A DNA stretch of 64,000 nucleotides, taken from Melastoma dodecandrum (Eukaryota > Streptophyta > Magnoliopsida > Myrtales > Melastomataceae). The notes under the pieces are model-generated. The model was not told the DNA's origin, did no database searches, and saw only the letters and a program-made list of their open reading frames with translations. The stretch is from positions 4,092,001 to 4,156,000 of the forward strand of contig JARUPY010000607.1 of assembly GCA_029817715.1 (NCBI GenBank), in the 5' to 3' direction. Shown here piece after piece: positions 45,501-56,845 of this stretch (position 1 is the stretch's first letter; every line of letters begins with the position of its first letter). A program made the translations under genes and the position numbers.

Positions 45501-48500
45501 CAAGAAGATTTGAGCTATCAAATAGACAACATGACAACAACAAAAAAAGAAATAAACCTAGACATACCATTCACTTTCATTTTCTTAGATTTAAGGTCCA
45601 TCAGATATAAGCAAAGGCCAGGTGTGAGCATTTCATACCCCATTAGGAAAAGACATCTACTGAGTTCAAGGGCTTCCAAGAGTTCTGTACACGTCGTTTC
45701 ACCAATTTCATCTGCATCTCGAACAGCAGCCTCTCTTGCTTTTTCAGCAGCTTCTTTTATCTGGAACCACTCAGGACTGGAGTTATGAATAACCCTCGCC
45801 TAAGATATTGAAAATGTAAGCTTGTAAGGATTGGACGGGGAGAAAATTTCTGATGATCATCTGACATGTCGATGTTCGACCAATCAACTCAGGCACCTCA
45901 ATAACTTTTAAGACCGACCTGGGGAGTCTGGACACCAAGCCATTTTGCAAATTCATAGCCGAGGCGTTCTGATTGTGTGGCCATCCTGGAGGATGATATC
46001 TTTATAACAGCAACTGCCTCTTTCGCAGAAGTATCAACAATTCCAGGAAAATTAAAGAGAGAAAAAAAGACAACTCCTCCAGAATTAACTGTCACCTGCA
46101 ACATGGAAGTTAAAATCAGATAGAAACATCATTTATCAATCTGAACAATGTTATGTATGTCTCGTGCTTATTATAGTTCGAAAATCTCCTTTCCAAACCA
46201 GGGTTCAGGCAGTATCCAGCCTAGCCTGTTCCTGTTCTTATTCAAACCACAAGTTAAGTTCACTTTCTCCGGTCCACTAATGTTGCAAGCATTAAAAGCC
46301 ACACATTTCCCACCCCAACCCCCAACCAAGAAAAGTAGTTTACCATCACGGAGAAAAATAAAGCCCTTATAGCCTCTCAAATATGATAATAGAGCACCCT
46401 CAGTCATCACAGATGCCATCACTAGTGGCAGATTCCTTGAAGGCAGTGGCAATTGCTGCACTTCTACTCTACAATGCTTTATACCAAAAACTAGATACCT
46501 CCAACGACAAAAGGAAATAACAGGAAAAGCTAAACATGTAAGACACCAAATCGTCATAGGTGTTTGATTGTTTTACTGTCATTTCGAAGCAAAGAAATAA
46601 GGTTTAGAGCCCGAGGTTGCTTCTTCCACAGGTTAGTTGTTCATACAGTTCTCTTGTCATATCAGATCATAGACTACAACAAAAACAATGACACCCAGGT
46701 ATTTGTCCCATCAACTAAAAGTTAACTTTATGGATTATTGGTCTATAACTCTCTATCTCTAACCATAACCATTATTGGTCTATTGACCTATTTGACTTCA
46801 TGCATCTTTTTCTACCTCCGTTAAAATCAATGTCCTAACCATAAAAATATCCCGAATTGCGTAACACGTGTCTCAATAGGTCTCTTGATCACATGTCCAA
46901 ACCACTTTGATCGTGCACATTATCTTGTCTGCACCACTCTAGATTTTCTTTGATATATTCTTTAATAAACTTATTCATAGTTATATCCATCCTAAGATCT
47001 CAACATGTCCATCCATCGTCTTAGCAACTCCCTTTTTCTAAGCATGCACAGGCATAAGATAATTGAATAACACCTTTAGCTTTGAGAAAAAAAGTCAAGC
47101 ACTCAAACCAACTCCTTTGAGTTTGATTTTGATTTTGAGAAAGGAGCAGAGAAGATTTTAGAGAATTATCTCACACTCTCTCTTTGGCTAATTCATAACG
47201 ATATGTAGAAAGTTTAAATACTGGATCATGGAAGAGGATCACCAATGTTTGACCAAAAAACCGAATAAATAATATTAACAAACTACTCCTGACTGCTATA
47301 AATAGTAAACACAGTCCTAACAGCTAAAACAATAAATGCTTACGTGAAACGAGAAACAACACCATTGACAAGAGTCTACACAACATCCTCCCTCAATCAG
47401 AAGCATATATATCGCCTGTTATAGATATAGGTAATCTTTGATGAGATTGACTGATGAAGATAAATGCAAGTTGATCTTTGCTATTAATGAATACAGTTAA
47501 CAATTCCAACCTTCCCTGAAAAGAATCTTTCCACGGCTGAAACCAATATCTCCGTATTTAGGTCTTTCACAAAAAAATTGAGTTTGATGCAATATGAAGA
47601 GTCGCTTGGTTTATCACATAATCTTTATAAGTCTTGAACAAACAACCTTATTTCTTCCAACGAGTGCCTTGGCCAAAGAAGGTCATATGATAACGTTAGT
47701 GTCATGGCCCAATACTCATTTTCGACACTTGACCTCATTACAAATAAACCATAATATCAAAACTTGACTTTCTAGAACTCATCAAACAAGAAGTCACACT
47801 ACCTCGTCTGTGTGCTTTTAAGATATCTAAACAATCATTGCCATATACAATAAAAGTATCTCCGATGAAAACGTCAATATTTTCAGAATGGACAACATGT
47901 AAAGCAACTTTCAGACTACAAAAACAGCTTTATCACTTAGGGTGGAAGACTTCAGCACTGACCACACTCAATGATCCAAACCTTTTTCATATACTCCACA
48001 AGAATTTGCTTCAATTAGCAGAAAATAAGTTCAATAATTGCTCAGCCAAAATAAACTATTTTAGCAAAAATTATCCCAGGAACCATCCATTAATGTAAGA
48101 ATGTGATATAGTTCCTGCGTTCTGATAAATATACTTTGCTATTTGATAGAACAAGGAATCAACCATTTGGTTAGATTTAAAATTCTCATGACCATATTAG
48201 TAAAATAAAGGTAAATAAAATTTAAAAAGGAAAAGTACACAGAAGGCGTACCTCAAGAGCTTTACTCATTTCATCCTCTGAATTTTCAGCAATACTTGTA
48301 TGTTCAGTGTGATAAAGTGAAGAAAGCATGTCCCATGAAAAAGAACCCGCTTCAACATTCAGCGCAGAAGCTTTACCTAGTCTCTCCCATAGACTTAAAT
48401 CTGTACAGTCTGCACAGGATAGTCTAGCTTCTGAATCATCAAGTAATGCATCCTCTCTACACAATTGAAATTCATTTACCCATAAGAGTCAAAAAAAAAA

Positions 48501-51285
48501 AGAAAAAGATAAGAGGAATGCAGTTTAATCCAAGAAAAAACTTCGTATATAATAGCCTCTATGAACATCACAACCGATGATGAATCCTATAAATAGACTT
48601 CCAAATCCCATCGGTAGTTAGCTACCCCATTCATCTGGCGCTGTAAATTACATATATCAAATCATCATGCGCTTAAGTTGATAAACCCATGGAGCTCTTC
48701 TCATGGTCAAATATAAGTACAAGCAGGAAGGCACATCAATAATTCTTTGTACATATTACCATTATCTCAACCTGCTGCAGGCACAAACAATTATTTTGCT
48801 TTCCAAATTTGATATTAATAAGTGAATAGAAATAGACCTCTCTTGGTCACAAACCCTTTCTTTTTGGAAAATGAAACAAACTATTAAAGAAAAGTATACA
48901 ATATGCACATAATATGGTATGCAAATTTCTCACAAATGGGACAGTAAGCGAACGGTTTCCTGGGAAGAATGACGAGGAAGAGAGAAAAACTAAGCAAAAC
49001 TCTGTAAGAATAAGAAAAGCCTAACACTAGATTCTATTACTCAGGAAAACATCCCCAAGGAATCCATTCAAATCACTAAAAAGTGTTGGAACGAAAGAAC
49101 AAAGAGAATTCTTCTATTCCTCTTAGTCCATGAATGCCCCCAGAACAAGAAGTATAATAATGCAAAACGTACAGAAGAAAACTCTCCCGTGACCTACTCG
49201 GTAATGTTATGGTTATAAGAATACATGTGAAATAGAAATAGGAATAGAAATAGCCCACATGACAGCTAAGAACATCTTATGAACAGTATCATATGAAAGA
49301 TACAGAACAATAGTAAGGAAAACATGTCAAATGTTATTAAAAAATGCTGCAGAGCTAGATACGGTCAATGTTGTGGAAATTAGCAAAAATGTATTCAACC
49401 AAGACGTCCAATTCAATAGCTAGCAAATAGGATTAAGGAGAGTTTGCATGTCACGCTAATATTGGTTAAAGGAGGAAAATTCTTTATAGTGTTTAACTTT
49501 GGAATTTAAAGTATTAGACCTCAAAATGAGGATATTCTAGTATTATTATCCCAAATATTTTGTCTTTCAGGACCTCTATTTTGTTTTTTAGGAAATACAA
49601 AATGCTGAAAGAAGTTTATTTTCTAGAATTATTCCATTTCTAGGAGTGCAGAAATTTTATATTTAATTTACTTCAGTTAATAACAGACAGCAACCATTAT
49701 GTTGTTATTGCTATTTTCCCAGCTAAACTAGAAATCAAGGGTTTTCTTTGAGAAGCCCTTGTCACTCCACGATAATATAATTAAAAAAAAAGGTCCAACC
49801 AATGTGGTTAAAATTGAGCCAGGTGCTCTCCAAGGCCTGTGGACGGGATAGGCGAACCTCTGATGCATCATCAGTGATCAGTCAGAGCACCATCAAACAA
49901 GAGAGACTAAAGAGAGCATCTGAAGAATAGGTGTCCAGGCAGCAGAGATGCTACATCAACATTTTGAAGGTTAAAAAGCAAACCGATACACTAGCTACCT
50001 AATACAAGCTACAGAACTGCCTATTCCTGTCTGCAAATGAATAGTCAACTTTTTACTATAATAGAATCTCACATGGGTAAAAGGCACAGTATCAACAAGC
50101 AAGGCATTTTTGTAGGATGGATGAGCCAATGCTCCTAGGCTATTGAGTGGAAATGGCATAATGGTTGTATTTAAACACAACCTTTGTGTAGTGAGGTTGG
50201 GTTCTGCATTACAAACGTATGCAAAGATGACATGTTGTGCCTCGATACTGATAGATCAATAAAAGAAAGACCTATTATTATACCAAAACACACCCTCCTA
50301 TATAGAAACTCCACGGAAATGAAGATTATGTTGACTAAAGTTTATCAGCATTCATAATCAGACAATATCTGTACTTCAGTAAGACTGGCTGAACCCTTCA
50401 AATATTTACTTAAATATAAAAGGAATTTTATCAACAAGGAAGGCTAGTTTCTCCAAAAGTACATTCCTAGACCACCAAGATCTTATTTGGTAGTGGACTA
50501 AGTGTAGAGGTTAAGATCTCTTATGCATCAATATAAGTTGTTAGATATGAAAACCAAACTTCTAACTTATAGCCAACTTATGTGAAATCGACGAGGAGAA
50601 ATAGTAGCAACCATACCCAGAAGATGGCACAAAATCAAAAGGACGGTGAGGGTGATGTGGAAACCCGGATGATCGATGACGAGCATTACGTTTGCGCACC
50701 AACTCTAGCCACTGTGTGAGTTTATAGGCGGGCCCAGCGGTTATGTCTCCCAACAAATACAACAACTGTAGAAGAGAGCAATGATAAAAAAAAATGCGTC
50801 AAATAGATCTTTATCTACGTGAAGCAGACAATAGAGAACATAAATTTACCCGAGAAGTAACAGTAAGCGGAAATGGGGTGTCACACTCGTCCGGTCCTAA
50901 ATCCATTTCCCTGTCCTCCTTGTCCTGCAGATATAACTGCATTTACGGTTCACGGAGGAAATTAATGCTATTAAAACCACCAGCATAGCTAAATATCTCT
51001 TGGGCCTTAACTCCCGATAGGTCGGAGAGCGATGAGAAACCTCAAGCTTATTTGAACTCGGCTTCTAAAAGATTGAGAATGCAGCGAAAGAACCTAATGA
51101 GGCTTGAGACATAACCAAAACAATACTTGGACACAATACAAAAAAAAGCTGACTTTAGGTATCCATGATTCGGTGGCCACAGAACCAGTATGTGTGCATC
51201 TGCATTGTACAATAGAGATTATAGAAATTTTTTTTATTGAAACACCCACCTCAGACTTATCAGATTCTGCATAATCCTTCCACAT
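42548..51285 (-). CDS. PHS1: PHS1: dual-specificity phosphatase with actin-fragmin kinase-like domain
   Basis: Eleven exons from the start: 51250-51285, 50850-50924, 50617-50765, 48252-48456, 45919-46095, 45639-45799, 44362-45433, 43687-43833, 43386-43613, 43102-43259, 42548-42905. All phases agree; 2766 bases, 921 residues. PHS1 regulates cortical microtubules: its kinase-like domain phosphorylates alpha-tubulin under osmotic stress and its phosphatase domain counters this. Residues about 155-450 form the kinase-like domain (TVNSGGVVFFSLFN, RNEDRLPCRQLRWRGNPANL), followed by a Ser-rich linker. The phosphatase domain (SLFIGGALAARSIFTLQHL) has its active site HCFEGRSRS with Cys784 and Arg790. 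The C-terminus has a Cys/His pair motif (CPICGKDAG...HLQKAH). Two introns are over 2 kb. Exon 1 (MWKDYAESDKSE) is the least certain; an upstream exon cannot be excluded. Confidence 0.92.
46790..47050 (-). pseudogene. LINE-like reverse transcriptase tail in a PHS1 intron
   Basis: The minus strand gives broken pieces similar to MLRWMCGHTRKDRIRNEDIR and LRWFGHV, the conserved end of a widespread plant LINE-type reverse transcriptase: here MLRKRELLRRWMD, then KWFGHVIKRPIETRV with stops and frame changes between. It lies in the 46096-48251 intron in the same sense as the gene. Confidence 0.4.
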
Positions 51286-52060
51286 TGACCCCGCCAAGCC
51301 AATGTTCAAAATTTACCCTAACTGATAAAGAGGAAGCTCGACCGGATGGATAGTTTTTTGGGTTCCCGAGCAAACAATATGGAAATCAAGTCCCAGAAGG
51401 AGAAAGCCAACAGCTTCAGGTTGCACTTGCATTGGCCACGAACAGATTCGGAGTCTTGAACACAAAACGGGATTGGGAGCAGTCGCGAGACATTGCGCTG
51501 AAAAAACCAACCCAAGGGAACTTCAATCTCTGTGGAAGGACAACCCATAACGAAGTTACATGCGACGGGTGCCAATGCAAATGCAGAAAAGCTAGCAGCC
51601 ATGCCATGAACAACAAAGCAATAATTCGGCACGACCTACAACCGCAAAAACCTAATCGGGTCACCAATCGATCACTCTATCCAAATGATTTATCTCCAAA
51701 GCGGTGTTTAGAAGCATTGGTTAGAGCGACAACGTGCGGCTCCGTTCCGTTTCTTTCAAACGCCCGAAAGTTCCCATGGGTTTCCCTTCCTTGAACATGC
51801 AAACACCCCCGGCGAGCCGAGTAGGAGAAGACAGAGTGACGTGGTTAGACGCGAAAGGACAGAGGCGAAAGGGAAGGACGTTTTACCGGGGGAGCAGGCG
51901 AAGAACCTCGTCTTCTTTCCGAAGCTTTCGGCATGTGAGTTTCCTGTTTAGATCTGTCCTTTCCGTCGTTTCAGAGAGGCAGTTTTTCTTTCTTTTTGCC
52001 ACCAATTTCAATGAATGGTTTTCTTTCTTCTTCTTTTCTTTATAATAGCAATAATTTTTA
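51286..52060. other. Upstream region of PHS1
   Basis: It should contain the PHS1 promoter and perhaps a non-coding first exon. Open frames at 51432-51794 and 51734-52045 on the plus strand have no family resemblance. Confidence 0.4.
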
Positions 52061-53230
52061 GGCCAAATACTCAAATATATTCTAAGCTTCGGCGTTTTTT
52101 TTTTATTTAGCATAACATTTGAAAAATATCTTTTTACATCCCAACGTTAGACCATTATCTCAATTATATTCTCCGTTAGTCGTCCCCGCTAACGGAGTCC
52201 TACGTGGCACTAGCATGGCAGTTAACGCCGTCAACTCGACGTTTAATCTATTTTTCTTCATAATAAATTATCAAATATATTCTAAACTTTGACATTTTTT
52301 TCCAATTTAGCCTAACATTTAAAAAATATCATCTTACATCCCGACGTTGAGCCGCTATCTTCATTATATTCTATGTTAGCGGTCGACGCTAATGGAGTCC
52401 TGCGAGACATTGATACGACAATTAATTTTCTCGGCACCACATTTAATCTATTTTTCTCAAATTGAACTATAAAACCCGAATAAAGCTCAAAATATATTTT
52501 AATCTCACTCGTAACGAATATTTTAATCATACTTCTGACCAATTCTATACCGGCACCCGACCGCAATCTCACCCCGACCCTTAATCCCCAACCACTATCC
52601 CACCCTAACCCTCTACTTACAACCCCAAAAAGTTGACATCTCAATAATGTTGGTTCGGAGTTGTGCGTTTGTATAACAATGTTGACATACATATACGTGT
52701 TATTTGCTTGGATAATGACCGTGTGTTTGCCTAGAATGTATGACCGTGTGTTGACATACTTATACAATGTATGACAATGTGTTTGCATGGGCCTGAAATT
52801 TTAGCAATCCTAGATATATTTAAAACATTTAACTTTGACTTTAATTAGAACAACTACAATTTGTTCATAATAGCTGAAAAAACTATTACAATATTTGTTC
52901 ATATTGGGGACGGCTACGGATTATATGATGGAGATAACAGTCCAACGTTGGGATGCAAGAGAATATTTTTCAAATGTTAGGCTAAAATAGAAAAAAGTGA
53001 CAAAGATTAGGATATATTTGATAATTTAGCCGGAAGAAAAAATAGATAAAACGTGACATTAACGACATTAATTGCTACGTTAGCGCCACGTAGGACTCCA
53101 TTAGCGGAACGGCTAATGGAGAATATAATAGAGATAACGACTCAAAGTTGAGATGTAAGAGGATATTTTTCAAATATTAGGCTAAATCGGAAAAAGTGTC
53201 AAAGTTTATGGTATATTTGATAATTTGACA
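52061..53230. mobile_element. Large inverted-repeat element with duplicated arms
   Basis: The left arm, 52061 to about 52455, holds two tandem copies of a unit of about 200 bp (start CAAATATATTCTAAGCTTCG, then CAAATATATTCTAAACTTTG at about 52270). The right arm, about 52900-53230, holds the same two units inverted, ending TATATTTGATAATTTG. Both arms carry the CTCCGTTAG/CTAACGGAG palindrome and GACGTTTAATCTATTTTT-type sequence. The 440-bp middle is unrelated and non-coding. A target duplication could not be fixed with confidence. It reads as a non-autonomous fold-back DNA transposon. Confidence 0.6.
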
Positions 53231-53599
53231 ATAAACATACTTATTCCATAAGTTTGGACATCGTGCTCGTGAATTCAATATTTTCACCCGCTAATTTTTT
53301 TCCCTTTCATGAGACTTTGATTGTGATTTATCTCCAAGAGAAGCGAACTCACAACCACTGGCGGAGCTAAAAAATATAAGTAACAGAGACCAAATTAAAA
53401 TAAACAAAATTTAAGAGGACCAAATTATATTATTTTAATTTTTTAAGTTAAATTAATAAAACATTAAAACACACAACTATACAAATACAAATAAATTAGT
53501 AGATTATTTTCTCTTCAAAAAAAGACTGGGCACAACTGTGATTACCGCACTAAATACAACATAGCTAGTTCAGAAAAAATTGTGTGATTAAAGTTTTCA

Positions 53600-53870
53600 A
53601 AATTACTTGAATATCGTCCTTAAGTCGTTTCAAATAACTGACTTTAAATGTACAAAGGAGTCGTAACTCGCAAAGTTGCTCTCCCAAATAGAAATTTTGG
53701 GTGGCTTTAGAATTTTTTTAGATTTTTTTAGTATTTGGGGTAAAATCGCTCCTTGAAAGAGCGACTTTATCTCAACGCTAAAAATTTTTCAAGTCGCTAA
53801 AATCGCTGTTTGAGATAATGATTTTTACTATTTTAGCCAAAAATTTAAAATCATTGTTTAGGACTCCTAT
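53600..53870. repeat. Decayed array of short palindromic modules
   Basis: The stretch reads as a run of imperfect palindromes: AAGTCGTTTCAAATAACTGA at about 53621, GAGTCGTAACTCGCAAAGTT at about 53659, AAAATCGCTCCTTGAAAGAG at about 53742 and AAAATCGCTGTTTGAGATAA at about 53800. Each is followed by a complementary end. The pattern is that of the fold-back element at 6429-7027. No flanking duplication was found. Confidence 0.45.
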
Positions 53871-53959
53871 AATGCATTGATGTCGCTCGTGTGCTGCCGA
53901 GTTAGAAGAGGGGCGGCGCCACTTCAATCCCCATTCTTATTAGCTTCCTCTAGCGGGCG

Positions 53960-54804
53960 GCGATCACGACAATGTTCTAACATTATATTTTCATTTCGAA
54001 CAAAAATTTTGAACATCAGATAAAGTGGGGGCTTTCATATTTGAATAGGACATATAAAGTCTACGAGGGAATGAAAACGCGCTAAGTTTACTGTGAACAC
54101 TAAAATCTCGCGGAAAAATCGTATTAAAAGAAATGTAGCGGGTTTTGTCTCTAGTCACGAATGTTGTATGTGATTCCTCTGATTCGATCTTCGAAAAATA
54201 ACAGTTGTAAATGATGATCCTGAGCTCTAATAGAATTTTAGCAGAACTTTGAAAATAAATATTGATGAAGTCGTCGGGGCTTATAGGCGTGATCCGGCAT
54301 CACTTCTGTAGCTTGGTGAAGTCATCAGGACCTATGGGCGTGATCCGTCAGAGCGTCGATAGCTTGATGAAGTCGTTGGGGCCTGTGGGCGTGATACGAC
54401 AGAGCTTCGGCGAGCGGGAGGCGGCGAGAGTCTTCGAGAGCTCCAAGAGTCTTCTTTCCACCTATGTGTATGTGTCATAAATGAATGAGGAGGACTCTTA
54501 TTTATAGGGCTCCAGGGACGATTTATATTAGGAAGTTGGTCATCTCATATTAGGCAACTTCCCATGGACATGGCTTAAATTTGGGCTTTTTAAGCTCAAA
54601 ATACTTTTATTTGGGTTAGGCTTGTGGCTTTTATATGACCCTAACATATTATTTCATGGATTCGGATATGCAACCCATTTGTATTTCAAGCCCCTTTTTA
54701 ATGATTTGGGTTTATAGTCTATTTTAGAAATTGAAAAAGACTCAATATATCATTCTTGATATGAGACCTATAATATGTTAATAGACAAAATTTTAATGTC
54801 TACA
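53960..54804 (-). mobile_element. 3' LTR of a Tat-like Ty3/gypsy element (left border approximate)
   Basis: On the minus strand the LTR starts TGTAGACATTAAAATTTTGT at 54804, directly after a polypurine tract (AAAGTGGGGGCATT at 54805-54818). The far end is not fixed because the other LTR lies outside the window. A 51-bp tandem repeat lies inside it at 54263-54415. Confidence 0.6.
54263..54415 (+). repeat. 51-bp tandem repeat, three copies, inside the LTR
   Basis: TGATGAAGTCGTCGGGGC, TGGTGAAGTCATCAGGACC and TGATGAAGTCGTTGGGGCC start at 54263, 54314 and 54365. Because 51 is a multiple of three the array also reads as an open frame with a repeated GVIRQS motif, which is probably accidental. Confidence 0.8.
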
Positions 54805-54818
54805 AATGCCCCCACTTT
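54805..54818 (-). other. Polypurine tract of the Tat-like element
   Basis: The minus strand reads AAAGTGGGGGCATT immediately before the LTR start TGTAGACA, the arrangement needed for plus-strand priming. Confidence 0.65.
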
Positions 54819-55540
54819 AATTCGCTTATCATAAGCACTGTATGATGCGGAGAGGATAGAATTAAATAATTTTCTTTTGAATCATGGCCGATCTTTTTCG
54901 TGTATGACATTTTTTGTTTCTTCGTGAAATTATAGCCCGTGTTGGATGATGTTTATATGTTTGTATCTTCGTCCAGGGAGGACTCAGCAGGCTAAACGAT
55001 CCTTGTAGATACAAATTTATAAATGTATCTCTCTTGCTGTTAAAGCGAGAATAAACATGGTAATCCAAGAATTTGTTTTTTTTTTTAAATTGCCAAGGAA
55101 TCCATCCCGAGGCTGAAGTAGCCCCAAATGTCTTTTGTCTCCGTGGACATTGATTTCGTTGAGGCATGAACTATTTTCATAAGATGTATCCTCTATAGTA
55201 GCTTTATGAATCATTGAATCTTTGCATGTAATGGCATTATTTCTCATAAAAGGGACTCGGACGGCTTCAGCCTTGGCTTCCATGAAATAACATTAGTATA
55301 TTTGAAGAAGGCTTTGGTCCTTACTTCCATAATCGTTTATGCGGCTTCTTAGCTGAGGTAACAAACCTCATGATAACCTTCAAAAATTTTTTTTTCATGT
55401 CGTGGACCTGTGACATTTCGTTCGTCTACCACGCGTACAAGCTCCTTCTAAAAATCTACCACGAGGATGCAAAGTATAGCGTAAATAGGATGGCGGCGGG
55501 CAACCAAAAAAAAAGGAGGCGGCGGCGTTCCAACCATATA
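54819..55540. other. Non-coding region next to the 3' LTR
   Basis: Inside the Tat-like element, between the polypurine tract and the nested fold-back element. No gene recognised. Confidence 0.4.
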
Positions 55541-55550
55541 CACCTGCTCG
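55541..55550. repeat. Target-site duplication, left copy, type B fold-back element
   Basis: CACCTGCTCG, identical to 56448-56457. Confidence 0.85.
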
Positions 55551-56447
55551 GAGTTTTGTACGGAAATACGGTTAGTTTTAAAAAAAATTTGCGAAATACG
55601 GTCCCAGTTTCGTAAAATACGGTTTTACCGTCGATGGGGCGCGTTTTGAAAACGCGTCCTCCGGCGTGCCAAAGGAAGGGGCGGGTTTTCAAAACCCGCC
55701 CCTATGCGAGATGGGAAAATGGCATGAGGGCGCGGTCTCAAAACGCGCCCTCATGCCAGGGGCGGGTTTTCAAAACCCGCCCCTTAGACACTTGGAGAAA
55801 ATTCTCCCCAGTATCGGAATGACGGGTCGGGATGAGGGGGTTGAGGGGGGGGGGCGGGTTTTCAAAACCCGCCCCTTGAGGGGGGCTGAGTGGGGGCGGG
55901 TTGACCCGCCCCTTGAGGGGTTGAGTGGGTGAAAACCCGCCCCTTGAAGGAGGTGGGTTGAGGGGGGGCGAGAGGGGCGGGTTTTGAAAACCCGCCCTTT
56001 GAGGGGACTCGCCCCTTGAAGGAGGGGGGTTGAAGGGGGAAAACCCGCCCCCTGAGGGGGGTTGAGGGGGGGGGGGAGGCCCCTCAAGGGGCGGGTTTTG
56101 AAGACCCGCCCGGCCTCAAAACCCACCCCCCCTCAACCCCCTCCTCCCCACCCGTCATTCCGATACTTGGGAGAATTTTCTCCAAGTGTCTAAGGGGCAA
56201 AACCCGCCCCTGGCATGAGGGCGCGTGCGCCCTCATGCCATTTTCCCATCTCGCATAGGGGCGGGTTTTCAAAACCCGCCCCTTCCTTTGGCACGCCGGG
56301 GGGCGCGTTTTGAAAACGCGTCCTCTTTATAAATCGAAGGACGCGTTTTCAAAACGCGCCCCATCGACGGTAAAACCGTATTTTACGAAACTGGGACCGT
56401 ATTTCGCAAATTTTTTTTAAAACTAACCGTATTTCCGTACAAAACTC
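55551..56447. mobile_element. GC-rich fold-back element made of tandem palindromes (type B)
   Basis: An 897-bp near-perfect inverted repeat. The outer 107 or so bases are identical on both arms (GAGTTTTGTACGGAAATACG inward). Inside are about a dozen palindromes of about 25 bp with the core GGGTTTTCAAAACCC or GCGTTTTGAAAACGC and GGGGC/GCCCC flanks, for example at 55678, 55759, 55852, 55976 and 56259. The arms also share AAATTCTCCC and CATGAGGGCGCG blocks. A perfect 10-base direct repeat CACCTGCTCG flanks it at 55541-55550 and 56448-56457. The terminal structure and 9-11 bp duplication fit a Mutator-like non-autonomous element. No transposase is encoded. Apparent proteins with a repeated RVFKTRP motif are translations of the palindromes. 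Confidence 0.8.
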
Positions 56448-56457
56448 CACCTGCTCG
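56448..56457. repeat. Target-site duplication, right copy, type B fold-back element
   Basis: CACCTGCTCG, identical to 55541-55550. Confidence 0.85.
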
Positions 56458-56845
56458 TCACTTGCATATGCGTTTTTCCGGAGGATATACCCAGGATTGC
56501 AAACATATGTCGCACATCACTTCACTTATATTTATTATAAGTGAACTTTATTACAGGAAAGAGTTTACGTCTCGGGTTTATAAAAGACTCATCAAATCCC
56601 ACCAGCACATCCGTCTATGAAGCCAAAAAAAAATTTCTTTTCTGCCCCCTCCAACAAACACTTAATTCTAGCGACGTAAAACCATCAATTTTATTATCTG
56701 AGCACCTTATACATATGACCTACGGACGTAAGAATGTTGCGCACTCATCCCGAATTTTCTATATAATGAGGCCGCAACGGAGACATTAAATTCCAATTTC
56801 TTCATGTAGCCTCCCGCCGTGGTCTCCTTGACGACACGGGTCATG

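Noticed and set aside
51432..52045. Plus-strand frames divergent from PHS1
   Set aside because: No domain, no splice-consistent extension and composition similar to the surrounding leader region; a divergent gene could not be supported.
53345..53420. ACTGGCGGAGCTA-type end resembling common dicot hAT-like repeats
   Set aside because: Only one end was seen, with no partner and no target duplication, so no element could be delimited.
55634..56272. Overlapping open frames on both strands with a repeated RVFKTRP-like motif
   Set aside because: They are translations of the palindromic modules of the fold-back element; the motif appears on both strands because each module is its own reverse complement.
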